Source: an uncultured Oscillospiraceae bacterium
GTDB lineage: Bacteria; Bacillota; Clostridia; Oscillospirales; Oscillospiraceae
Length of the DNA stretch: 64,000 bases
Assembly: GCA_934512135.1 (NCBI GenBank)
Contig: CAKSWT010000007.1
Location: 1-64,000, forward strand
Reading direction: 5' to 3'
Part shown: positions 1 to 7,227 of the stretch, one piece after another
Layout of the letters: every line of letters starts with the position of its first letter
How positions within the stretch are numbered: the first letter of the stretch is position 1
Program-made: the position numbers and the translations under genes
The notes under the pieces: model-generated
Told to the model about the DNA's origin: nothing
Databases searched by the model: none
What the model saw: the letters and a program-made list of their open reading frames with translations, nothing else

Positions 1-10
1 CAGCCTGATT

Positions 11-39
11 ATTTTAGCACATCCTTCCGTATCTGTCAA
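11..39 (-). promoter_or_regulatory. Vegetative promoter P2 of a tandem pair, firing left
   Basis: On the minus strand the sequence reads TTGACA (34-39), a 17-base spacer, then TAAAAT (11-16), a near-consensus sigma-A promoter. It lies about 100 bases downstream of the promoter at 114-142 and both point out of the window. No coding frame of note is seen in 1-138. A small inverted repeat (36-54) overlaps the -35 box. Confidence 0.75.
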
Positions 40-113
40 GAACTTTTTTCTTGATTTGGAAGGATTCTGAGCTGCGGACCCTTGTTTCGGGCCGCTCTCT
101 CAAGTGCTCAGAT

Positions 114-142
114 ATTATAATCCACCCCTCCCTTTTTGTCAA
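114..142 (-). promoter_or_regulatory. Vegetative promoter P1, perfect consensus, firing left
   Basis: Minus strand TTGACA (137-142), 17-base spacer, TATAAT (114-119): a perfect sigma-A consensus. Its -35 box overlaps the stop codon of the gerAB-like gene (139-141). With the promoter at 11-39 it forms a tandem arrangement typical of highly expressed stable-RNA or ribosomal units; the gene served lies beyond the left edge. Confidence 0.8.
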
Positions 143-1065
143 CTACTTTTTTCGCTTTTTTCAACATTTTCCGCATCCCCTACCCATAGTGCCCACACGC
201 CAAAAATGACCCAAAATATAGCCTTGATTTCCCAATTATGCCACCAGGGACTGTTCCTCCATCCCCACTCCAGCAGAAATGCGGCGCCGCACATCCCCGC
301 AGCCGCCCACTTCCCTTTGATACCGGGAATCAGTTTCTCTACGCTTTCGGTCACAGCGCTCCCCACCATCAGCAGGATACAAAAGCTCCCCATCAGAACA
401 GCGGCTGCGACCAGCGCCTCCAGCCGCAATTGGTTTCCAAACAGCCGAATGGTCTGCACCGCCGAGTACACCGGGTACGTCGCTTCTTCCGCTAATCCCT
501 GTCCCAGCGTTCCGAAGGTCAACCAGCTTAATCCTACGGCGGTCCCCCCGCTTCCGCCGTACCAAGCCCAGGCTTTTTTGTCCATTTGACCCCGCAGAGG
601 CCACCAGGGCGCCGTGGTCAGCATCGCCAGCCCACATTTCCCCCAGGACACTTCCCTCGGCTCCAGCGCCGTCCAGGATATATTCGTCAGGCTAAGCAGC
701 AAAATCGCACCGAAGAGTATCGCCAGGCACATTCCGAGCCCATTGGTCACCACCGTTCTGCAGGGCTGTTGGCTGGCTGTGGCACGCCAGAGCAAAAGCA
801 TCAATCCCAGAGAAACAGCCGGAAATGTGGAATCCTCCGGGAACGCCCCCTCCGCCAGCTGCAAAACCGCCGCCAGCAGCGCCACACCGCCAAGAATCGT
901 TCCCAGGTTTGCCCCCGCTGATGATGTGCTCCGTCTTTTTTTCGGCAAAAATAACAGTGCCGTCCCCAGCGCCCAGCCCAAGAGCACGGTCTCCCATGAG
1001 ATTCCCGCCATCACCGTGGCCCCCAGGGTCACTGTCGCCCCGAATGCGGCCTTTCTCCGTTCCAT
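139..1065 (-). CDS. GerAB-like spore germination membrane protein (divergent)
   Basis: A 308-residue polytopic membrane protein. The start is the ATG at 1065, preceded by GGAGGA about six bases upstream. Hydrophobic segments span nearly the whole chain, and the second half contains YPVYSAVQTIRLF followed by RLEALVAAA, which resembles the GerAB/GerKB pattern (aromatic-P-x-x-S...RLEAL). GerAB proteins are inner-spore-membrane APC-family transporters that form nutrient receptors with GerAA and GerAC. It is shorter than usual (about 360 residues) and divergent. It is the last gene of the gerAA operon and that position strengthens the call. The upstream gerAC-like frame overlaps it by about 370 bases. 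Confidence 0.6.
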   Translation of the reverse strand: MERRKAAFGATVTLGATVMAGISWETVLLGWALGTALLFLPKKRRSTSSAGANLGTILGGVALLAAVLQLAEGAFPEDSTFPAVSLGLMLLLWRATASQQPCRTVVTNGLGMCLAILFGAILLLSLTNISWTALEPREVSWGKCGLAMLTTAPWWPLRGQMDKKAWAWYGGSGGTAVGLSWLTFGTLGQGLAEEATYPVYSAVQTIRLFGNQLRLEALVAAAVLMGSFCILLMVGSAVTESVEKLIPGIKGKWAAAGMCGAAFLLEWGWRNSPWWHNWEIKAIFWVIFGVWALWVGDAENVEKSEKSS

Positions 1066-1555
1066 GAATCTCCTCCTGTTCCACCAAGGGCAGCTCCGCC
1101 GGCCTCCCAAGGAGCTCCCCATTTTGCAGCTGAGCCAAATTCGTCAGTTGCGGCGTCCGCCGTTCCCTGGCGGCCAATACTTTATTTAATAAGGAAAGAT
1201 CCCCCAACGTCTCCCGGGTCCCTGGCCAGCCATAGACATTGGCCCCCACTGGTAGCTGCTCCGGCAGGTTCCGCGAGCTCCACAGTTCTTCCGCCCCGTG
1301 ACAAAATATCACCCGCCGCGCCTGGCGCAAAAACAGCTGCCCCGGGACAGATGCCTGGAGCTTTTCCACCGCTTGTTCTGCCGTGCGCCCGTGGCCGGTG
1401 TATCCATCGGCGGAGAGCCATAGCTCCCCACGTTTGACCTCTACGGCTACGGTTTCCACCACCGTCAGCTCCCCCGCATCCCGCATCTCAAAGGGCCATA
1501 AATTCCACAGCTCCGCCCCCAGCAAAATTGCAAGGGCAATTCCCCACTTTCTCAC
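692..1555 (-). CDS. Short GerAC-like germination protein, C-terminal part doubtful
   Basis: The GTG start at 1555 follows GAGGTGA, five bases after the gerAA stop. Residues 1-160 look genuine: a hydrophobic N-terminus (WGIALAILLGAELW) and a region like the GerAC N-terminal domain (GHGRTAEQAVEKL, LFLRQARRVIFC). GerAC proteins are normally about 370-400-residue lipoproteins; here no lipobox cysteine is seen in the signal-like segment. From about residue 163 the frame is superposed on the gerAB-like gene and becomes glycine-rich low-quality sequence until the stop at 692. Either the protein truly ends in this overlap, or a frameshift hides an earlier stop (the third frame has a TGA about 40 bases past the gerAB start). 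Only the N-terminal part is well supported. Confidence 0.5.
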   Translation of the reverse strand: MRKWGIALAILLGAELWNLWPFEMRDAGELTVVETVAVEVKRGELWLSADGYTGHGRTAEQAVEKLQASVPGQLFLRQARRVIFCHGAEELWSSRNLPEQLPVGANVYGWPGTRETLGDLSLLNKVLAARERRTPQLTNLAQLQNGELLGRPAELPLVEQEEIHGTEKGRIRGDSDPGGHGDGGNLMGDRALGLGAGDGTVIFAEKKTEHIISGGKPGNDSWRCGAAGGGFAAGGGGVPGGFHISGCFSGIDAFALACHSQPTALQNGGDQWARNVPGDTLRCDFAA

Positions 1556-1559
1556 GGTT

Positions 1560-3002
1560 TCACCTCTGATTTCTCCCATTGAACGGGCTGAGCTTCCCAT
1601 CTCGTCGCTTTTCCGTCACCAATCGGGGCCGCATCAGCACATGCCCCGCTCCGTCTGCCCCGAGATAAGGCACTCCCAGGCTGCTAAGATCCCCCAGGTG
1701 AATCAGCAGCAGCATAAACACCATGGTTCCTCCTGCCAATCCCCCCAGCACACCCCCAAGGGCAATGGCAAACCGCCAAACCCGGACGGCATCTGCAAAG
1801 TCCCGCTCCGGCAGAGCAAACCCACAGATCCCCGCTGCCGCCACCACAATCAGCGCCGCCGGGGAGATCAGGCTGGCCTCCACTGCCGCCGATCCCACCA
1901 CCAGTCCGCCAATAATAGACACCGCCTGGCCCAGATTTTGGGGCAGATGCAGCCCCGCCTCCTGGAGCAGCTCAAAGGCAATCAGCAGCAAAAGCACTTC
2001 CCCTCCCGTGGACAGCGGCACAGACTGCCTGCTTTCCACAATGGCGCGCAGCAGTACCAGCGGGATCATTTCCTGATGATACAGACTGATGGCCGCAAAC
2101 AACCCCGGCATCAGCAGTGCCGCCGCCAGACTGACAGCCCGCAGCACTCGAATCGCCGAGGCCACCACATAATTTCCCCCACGGTCCTCCGGAGACTCCA
2201 AAAAATCCGTCAGCGTGCAGGGCAGCAAGTACCCCAGCGGCAGCCCATCCACCAGGATTCCCACCCGTCCCGCCAGCAGTCCCCAGGCGAAGCGGTCCGC
2301 CCGCTCTGTAAAGATCATCAAGGGAAAGGCCGTTTTTCGCCCGCCGGTCAAATATTCCTCCACCGCCGCCGGCGTCAACATTCCGTCTATCTCAATTTCG
2401 GCAAGCCGTCGGGACACCGCCTCCACCAGAGCGTGGTTGGTGATCCCCGCAATGGAGCACAGGGTCACATTGGTAAGACTTCGCCTGCCCACCACCTGCT
2501 CCTCCAGCCGCAGCTCCGGCGTACGAAGATGCCGCCGCACCAGGCTGGTGTTGGTCCGCACCGTCTCCGTGAAGGCGTCCTTGGCCCCCTTGATGGTGTT
2601 CTCCACCTCCGGCTGAGAGATGCCGCGTTTTTCTCCTGTTTTGACCTCAAAGGCCGCCGCATCACCCTCCGCAAACAGCACCACACAGAACCCGTTGACC
2701 AGCTTGCTCACCGCATCGTCCATATCCAGGACCCGGCTACCCACGGCATTGTAAATCACCAGCTCCTCCGCAAGTTCCCCATCCAGGGGCCCATCCGCCA
2801 TCATCAGCGGCTTGACCACAAAATCGGACAGCTCCGAGCTGGATACCAGGCCATCAATGGAGTACACCCGGATCGTCTGGCCCCGGGACCGGATCTTCCG
2901 TATTGTAAAATCCCCGGCCCCCTGAAAAATTGCCTCCAGGTTTTCCCGGGTCACAGGCACCGGGTACATGGGCCGAGGGCGGGGATGGGGCACGTTGTCC
3001 AT
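1560..3002 (-). CDS. Spore germination protein, GerA family (GerAA-like)
   Basis: A 480-residue protein of the GerA family, the A subunit of nutrient germinant receptors in the inner spore membrane. The N-terminal half is soluble (VTRENLEAIFQ onward); from about residue 240 there are several transmembrane segments (for example LAAALLMPGLFAAISLYH, and a segment ending GGTMVFMLLLIHLGDL). The start chosen is the ATG at 3002, six bases after GGAGGTGATT; an in-frame ATG at 3017 lacks a good site. First gene of an operon with the gerAC-like (gap 4 bases) and gerAB-like genes. A sigma-G-like promoter sits just upstream, which fits forespore expression of receptor operons. Confidence 0.92.
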   Translation of the reverse strand: MDNVPHPRPRPMYPVPVTRENLEAIFQGAGDFTIRKIRSRGQTIRVYSIDGLVSSSELSDFVVKPLMMADGPLDGELAEELVIYNAVGSRVLDMDDAVSKLVNGFCVVLFAEGDAAAFEVKTGEKRGISQPEVENTIKGAKDAFTETVRTNTSLVRRHLRTPELRLEEQVVGRRSLTNVTLCSIAGITNHALVEAVSRRLAEIEIDGMLTPAAVEEYLTGGRKTAFPLMIFTERADRFAWGLLAGRVGILVDGLPLGYLLPCTLTDFLESPEDRGGNYVVASAIRVLRAVSLAAALLMPGLFAAISLYHQEMIPLVLLRAIVESRQSVPLSTGGEVLLLLIAFELLQEAGLHLPQNLGQAVSIIGGLVVGSAAVEASLISPAALIVVAAAGICGFALPERDFADAVRVWRFAIALGGVLGGLAGGTMVFMLLLIHLGDLSSLGVPYLGADGAGHVLMRPRLVTEKRRDGKLSPFNGRNQR

Positions 3003-3019
3003 GGAAATCACCTCCATTT

Positions 3020-3048
3020 CAGTATTCCCACGGTCCGGAGGATTATAC
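3020..3048 (-). promoter_or_regulatory. Candidate sigma-G promoter of the ger operon
   Basis: Minus strand GTATA (3044-3048), 17-base spacer, AATACTG (3020-3026), close to the sigma-F/G consensus (GMATR, 17-18, CATNNTA). The position, 18 bases upstream of the gerAA start, and the known sigma-G control of ger operons support it. Sequence match is imperfect. Confidence 0.45.
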
Positions 3049-3050
3049 GC

Positions 3051-3084
3051 AAAAACCGCGCCCCGGCAGATGCCGAGGCGCGGT
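3051..3084 (-). terminator. Rho-independent terminator of the vWA/SLH gene
   Basis: Long GC-rich inverted repeat (ACCGCGCC...GGCGCGGT with an inner CGGCA/TGCCG stem) followed on the minus strand by TTTTT. It lies 22 bases after the stop codon at 3106. Confidence 0.85.
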
Positions 3085-3105
3085 GTTAACGCTAGTCACA
3101 ATAAA

Positions 3106-5304
3106 TCAGTCGGTTTCCCAGGGCTGCGCCGTGTGCGCCACCCAGATCTCATGATGGATGGTCCGGCCCGGCTTCACCAGGTCCTGCTCACCATGATGCT
3201 TCCCTTCCTGATAATCGTGGGAGTAGGTGGCTTCGCAGATGGCTCTGTAATACCAGTTGTCCTCACCGGCTGCGTTCTTTTCCGTCAAATCGGTAAAGGT
3301 GCGAATCTTGGTGCCGTTGGTGGGATCAATGATATCCTCCATCTCCACCACACGGTCCATGGCCCGGTTAATCATGGTGATGGTTTCCGCACGGGTGATT
3401 CTGTCCTCGGGACGGAACTTGCCGTCGCCGTCGCCCCGAATCCAGCCGGCCTTCTCCGCCAGCATGATATACCCCTTGGCCCAGGAGTTCTCAATGTCCG
3501 TAAAACTGGTGGACGTGGCGCTGGTCTCGCCGGTAAACAAGGCAACCACCTTTGCCAGCTCTTCTCGGGTAATGGGTGCATCCGGGCAGAAGGTTCCGTC
3601 GGGATAACCGTTGAGAATCCCCGCATTGGTAAGGGTCGCCACCGCATCGGCGTACCACTCATGCTTGTCGGTGTCGCTGTACTTATCCAGCGCATTCACA
3701 TCGTCGTTAGTCTTTCTGGTGTCCTCATCCAGCAGACGGTAGAAGATCATCGCCACCTCTGCCCGGGTGATCTGTGCTTCGGGCCGTACGTCTCCCTCGG
3801 GATAACCGATGATATAGGCAATATGGTCCTCTCGGTTCAGCTTTGCCCACACCGCCGTAAACACGGTGTCCTCCAGGATGTCCATGGTGATGTCCTTGTC
3901 CCAATGCTGGAAGGTGTAAGTATACTTCTCATCCGGCTGCTTCGCAGGCGTGGTAATTTCCGTGGCCTGGTCTCCGTGGCAGACAAATTCTTTTCCCAGC
4001 TCAAGGCCGCCCACGTCCTCCAGCCAGGTGACCAAATGAACCAGAGGCTTCACCGAAGGCACCGGGAAATAGATGTGCTTCTCCTGCTCCGGGATGGTCA
4101 AATAGGTCTCGCCGTTCATCGGATAAAGGGTTGCGTTGATTTCCTCCGCTGTCATGGTGGGCTCAAAGGTACCGGGGTCCACCCGCACCTGATAGGTGGT
4201 GGTATAGATGGTACCCACGTCCGGATCCGCCGTGCCACCTGCCAGCGTCCAGGTGTAGGTGTTGTCCTCGCCCTTGGCCAGATCGCCGGAGTTTACCATC
4301 TGGAAATTCTCCCCCAACGGATCCGTAACCGTCCAGCCGGAGCCCTGAATCACCGTCTCAATGCTCTGGGCAATGCTTGCAAAGGCGTTATAGAGTCCGT
4401 CTGCGTCATCTGCATTGTAGGTAAACTTGTCGCCGCTGGAGATGCTGTTTTTCAGGAAATCGCCCACGGTGGGACCGTACTCCGGTCTATCCCAGGGCCA
4501 CCACCCGTATTCCACCCAGGTAGTTTCATCCTTGGCGCCGAAGCAGACCGTATAGACCGCAGCAGTTTTCCGCAGTTCCGCTGCAGTTTTGGCCGTTGCG
4601 TTGTTGGTCTCCCTGGATCCTTCACCGCCGTCTCCGGCAACCCTGCCATTCTTATTGTAGAAGGTAGGAACGCCGTCTGTCATGGCAACCACATTTTTAA
4701 CCGACGCATCCTTCACGGCATCCTGCTTCAGCAGCTGATCCGCCTGATACAGGCCGTCGTCCAGGTTGGTGCCGCCATCTGCATACATGGCGTCAATGGC
4801 AGCGTTGGCGGCATTCCGGCCCGCCTCTGTGGACACGTCCGTCCAGGGCAGCGCAATCATCCCTATGTTTGCAAAGTCCACAATGGCCAGATACCGGTCC
4901 GTCGCCTCCGGGGGACCCTGATAGCTGGCTACAAAATTCTTTGCCGCCGCCTTGGCCGCCTGCATACGGTTACCCCTCATAGAGCCGGAGGTGTCCATTA
5001 CCAGTACCGTGGCCGCCTTTTGAAAGGAGATTTCCTGGGTATGGGGCACAATCACCTCTAGGGTAATCTTGTAGGTGTTGGCGTCCTCCCCAGGCTCTGC
5101 GATTTTGCTGACGGTGATTTGGCTGGCCTCGTCCTGCACGGTCCCGTCGGTGTTTGCGGTATAGTACACCCCAGCCGCATCATAGAAGCCATAGGAAATA
5201 CTCCGATCCTGGTCTGTGGTCACGTCTGTTGCCAGCACACCCACGGGGAGCAGGGTCATCAGCATGGCAAACATCAGCATCACAGACAATAAACGTCTTT
5301 TCAT
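3106..5304 (-). CDS. Secreted vWA-domain protein with C-terminal SLH repeats
   Basis: A 732-residue exported protein. The ATG at 5304 follows GGGAGG by eight bases and begins a clear signal peptide (MKRRLLSVMLMFAMLMTLL). A von Willebrand factor A domain occupies roughly residues 90-310, with the metal-binding MIDAS start VMDTSGSM near residue 100. A short InlB/Listeria-Bacteroides-type repeat (FQHWDKDITMD) lies around 480. Three SLH modules follow (YIIGYPEGDVRPEAQITRAE; LNGYPDGTFCPDAPITREE; IRGDGDGKFRPEDRITRAE), which bind secondary cell-wall polymer. The protein is probably a surface adhesin or scaffold; its ligand is unknown. It is monocistronic, with its own promoter, a long AT-rich leader and a terminator. 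Confidence 0.88.
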   Translation of the reverse strand: MKRRLLSVMLMFAMLMTLLPVGVLATDVTTDQDRSISYGFYDAAGVYYTANTDGTVQDEASQITVSKIAEPGEDANTYKITLEVIVPHTQEISFQKAATVLVMDTSGSMRGNRMQAAKAAAKNFVASYQGPPEATDRYLAIVDFANIGMIALPWTDVSTEAGRNAANAAIDAMYADGGTNLDDGLYQADQLLKQDAVKDASVKNVVAMTDGVPTFYNKNGRVAGDGGEGSRETNNATAKTAAELRKTAAVYTVCFGAKDETTWVEYGWWPWDRPEYGPTVGDFLKNSISSGDKFTYNADDADGLYNAFASIAQSIETVIQGSGWTVTDPLGENFQMVNSGDLAKGEDNTYTWTLAGGTADPDVGTIYTTTYQVRVDPGTFEPTMTAEEINATLYPMNGETYLTIPEQEKHIYFPVPSVKPLVHLVTWLEDVGGLELGKEFVCHGDQATEITTPAKQPDEKYTYTFQHWDKDITMDILEDTVFTAVWAKLNREDHIAYIIGYPEGDVRPEAQITRAEVAMIFYRLLDEDTRKTNDDVNALDKYSDTDKHEWYADAVATLTNAGILNGYPDGTFCPDAPITREELAKVVALFTGETSATSTSFTDIENSWAKGYIMLAEKAGWIRGDGDGKFRPEDRITRAETITMINRAMDRVVEMEDIIDPTNGTKIRTFTDLTEKNAAGEDNWYYRAICEATYSHDYQEGKHHGEQDLVKPGRTIHHEIWVAHTAQPWETD

Positions 5305-5587
5305 GTATCTTTCCTCCCTTAGTTTAATTTCTCTATACACAGCGCACCCCTACACGCAGCATATACAAGTTTTATTTGTAAATGAATTCATGCTTTATGT
5401 CCTGACTTTCTTTACAGGGTTTTACTGCCATTGATGATATGTTACTTCCTCAGTACCATTTAATTGGTATCTACAATATATCACTTTTCAAGATTGAATG
5501 CAATAGTTTTCCATCTTAATTTTTATTTTTTCTCATCCGCCAGGTATCTTTTCCCAGTCCAGTCCAATTAGGCCGAGCCATCCCCTA
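5305..5587 (-). other. AT-rich intergenic region and leader of the vWA/SLH gene
   Basis: About 280 bases much richer in A/T than the flanks. It contains a minus-strand promoter (5475-5503), so the vWA/SLH mRNA would have a 5' leader of roughly 165 bases (5305-5468). An imperfect palindrome ACCATTTAATTGGT lies in the leader near its start. I recognise no known riboswitch core in it and no small gene with a ribosome site. Confidence 0.5.
5475..5503 (-). promoter_or_regulatory. Promoter of the vWA/SLH gene
   Basis: Minus strand TTGCAT (5498-5503), 17-base spacer, TATATT (5475-5480). A good sigma-A match in the only intergenic gap upstream of that gene. Confidence 0.65.
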
Positions 5588-5616
5588 TTGACACCTCAGC
5601 CTCCCATCCCTATAAT
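5588..5616 (+). promoter_or_regulatory. Promoter of the VanZ-like gene
   Basis: TTGACA (5588-5593), 17-base spacer, TATAAT (5611-5616): perfect sigma-A consensus, 31 bases before the TTG start of the VanZ-like gene. Confidence 0.85.
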
Positions 5617-5647
5617 AGTAGCAATTCCATTCTCAGGAGGGACCCCA

Positions 5648-6091
5648 TTGAACACCCTTGCCACCCGGGAAAAGCGCATGATTGTGCTGATCTTCTTTAC
5701 ACTTCTTTTCATCTGGGGAAATTCTCTAATGCCCGGCACCGTCTCCAGCGGTTTGAGCGACTGGGTCGGCCACATCCTCAGCAAGCTGCTGGGCGGCGCC
5801 GTGGATACCACCAGCGGCCACGGCGTTCTTCGCAAGCTGGCCCACGGCACGGAATACCTAGTGCTGGGCCTAGAGCTGACCACATTGCTGCGGCTTTGGC
5901 TCTGCCGCCCCTGGAGCCTGCCCCTGCTCTGCGGCACCTGGGCCGCCTTGCTGGATGAAACCATCCAGCTGTTTGTGGACGGCCGAGCCGGACAGCTTCG
6001 AGATGTGTGGATCGACCTGGGAGGCTTCTGCACCGGCATGGCGATTTGCCTGGTCCTGTCCTTCCGGAGGAGACACAAGACGTCCTCCTAA
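5648..6091 (+). CDS. VanZ-family membrane protein
   Basis: A 147-residue integral membrane protein. The TTG start at 5648 is chosen because AGGAGGG lies seven bases upstream and the promoter -10 box (5611-5616) excludes longer starts. It has about four hydrophobic segments and the VanZ-family signatures RKLAHGTEYLVLG and DETIQLFVDGRAGQLRDVWID, followed by a glycine-containing final helix. VanZ proteins confer low-level teicoplanin resistance in some enterococci, but most chromosomal relatives have no known function. It is monocistronic, with its own promoter and a strong terminator. Confidence 0.85.
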   Translation: MNTLATREKRMIVLIFFTLLFIWGNSLMPGTVSSGLSDWVGHILSKLLGGAVDTTSGHGVLRKLAHGTEYLVLGLELTTLLRLWLCRPWSLPLLCGTWAALLDETIQLFVDGRAGQLRDVWIDLGGFCTGMAICLVLSFRRRHKTSS

Positions 6092-6135
6092 ACGCAAAAA
6101 GAACTGCCCACCCCATTGGACAGTTCTTTTTGCGT
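6092..6135. terminator. Bidirectional terminator after the VanZ-like gene
   Basis: Perfect 15-base inverted repeat ACGCAAAAAGAACTG / CAGTTCTTTTTGCGT around a 14-base loop, beginning directly after the stop codon. It has T-rich tracts in both directions. Confidence 0.9.
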
Positions 6136-6173
6136 TTCTTCGTGGTTTTTTCCAAAATTCAGCGGTTTCTCTC

Positions 6174-6202
6174 TTGCAGGTCTGGGCAGTTTCCCGTATA
6201 AT
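6174..6202 (+). promoter_or_regulatory. Promoter of the FliB-like gene
   Basis: TTGCAG (6174-6179), 17-base spacer, TATAAT (6197-6202), located after the preceding terminator and about 78 bases before the ATG at 6280. Confidence 0.7.
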
Positions 6203-6279
6203 AATGTCTGCGAAGGACCCCATTAGGTGGTTCTTTCGGCGCTTATGACCATAACACCCTAAAAGGGGAGGATCGTTCC

Positions 6280-7218
6280 ATGAAATACAGAAAGCCCGAC
6301 TACACCGACCAGTTTTACTGCACCGCAGATAGCTGTCCCGCCACATGTGCCGCGCCCCTGGACATGACCTGGACAAAATCTCTGGGTACCTACTGTGAAG
6401 GAGGGCTGTCCCTGGCCTGTCCTCGGGCGGCGCAGCTGATTCTGCTGCACCAGGACCCCACCCACTATTCCACCCATACCGATGACACCCCAGGCCAGGC
6501 TCTGGACGGGGAAACCGGCTCCCAATTAGAGCTGCTTCTGGACGCCCGGAAAACGGTGGAGCTTTTGCTGCAAAACCGAGCCATGGCCCTTCGTCCCCGG
6601 GTGGTGCTGGCCCTTACCTACTGCGCCGAGCTGGAGCCGCTGCTCCCGGCAAAAAACCGTTTTTCCTATGAGGAGCTGGACTGGGGCTTTACGGAGCAGC
6701 CTGTTCGGCAGTTCCAGGTGCTGGTCAATCTGGCCGGTCATTGGGAGCTAAAGCGCAGCGATATGTGCAATCTTTTGTGGGATCTCAGTCAGCTCTGCAC
6801 CCAGGACACCGTGCTCTCTGCGCACCTTACAGAGACCTTCCACCGCTTCCAAACCATCAGCGGGGAGGAATACCGGCTGCTGCGCAGTGAATTTGACCAG
6901 TATCTCGCCCCCCGGGACCATCTGTTTGAAAACCTGATGCTCTATTATATTTATCGCTACTTTATGAATACCCGGGATTTGACGACCGTGGCCCCCGGCG
7001 CCAAGCTGATGGCCCTGAGCTTTTCCGTGGTTCGCACCATGGCGTCTCGAATCTGGCAGGAAACCGGCAGCCTCACCGACGAAGCCTTTCTCGCCCTGTG
7101 CTGGCATTTTGCCCGGTGCTTCGAGGAGAATCCCGAGGTGTCCCATGGGGTCTATCGCCGGCTGTGCGATAACCCCCTTTACAGTTGGGAGCGTCTCCAG
7201 CGTCTACTGTGGAAATAG
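6280..7218 (+). CDS. Compact FliB-like protein (flagellin lysine N-methylase family)
   Basis: 312 residues; ATG after GGGGAGG. The opening MKYRKPDYTDQFYC and the C-x4-C-x3-C cluster (Cys14, Cys19, Cys23) match the start of FliB-type proteins, which methylate flagellin lysines using a cysteine-rich metal site. A later segment (LSLACPRAAQLIL, Cys47) matches the FliB element that normally follows the full cysteine region. Compared with the usual 380-400 residues, about 60 residues carrying further cysteines seem absent, and the typical CC pair reads CA. Catalytic function is therefore doubtful. No flagellar gene is in the window. It sits nine bases before the SLH amidase gene and is probably co-transcribed with it. 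Confidence 0.65.
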   Translation: MKYRKPDYTDQFYCTADSCPATCAAPLDMTWTKSLGTYCEGGLSLACPRAAQLILLHQDPTHYSTHTDDTPGQALDGETGSQLELLLDARKTVELLLQNRAMALRPRVVLALTYCAELEPLLPAKNRFSYEELDWGFTEQPVRQFQVLVNLAGHWELKRSDMCNLLWDLSQLCTQDTVLSAHLTETFHRFQTISGEEYRLLRSEFDQYLAPRDHLFENLMLYYIYRYFMNTRDLTTVAPGAKLMALSFSVVRTMASRIWQETGSLTDEAFLALCWHFARCFEENPEVSHGVYRRLCDNPLYSWERLQRLLWK

Positions 7219-7227
7219 GAGGATCTT

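Noticed and set aside
1..138. Part of an RNA gene at the left edge
   Set aside because: The sequence is better explained by two tandem leftward promoters; no tRNA or rRNA feature is visible.
2968..5061. A 697-codon plus-strand frame opposite the vWA/SLH gene
   Set aside because: Shadow of a gene with signal peptide, MIDAS and SLH motifs; no independent support.
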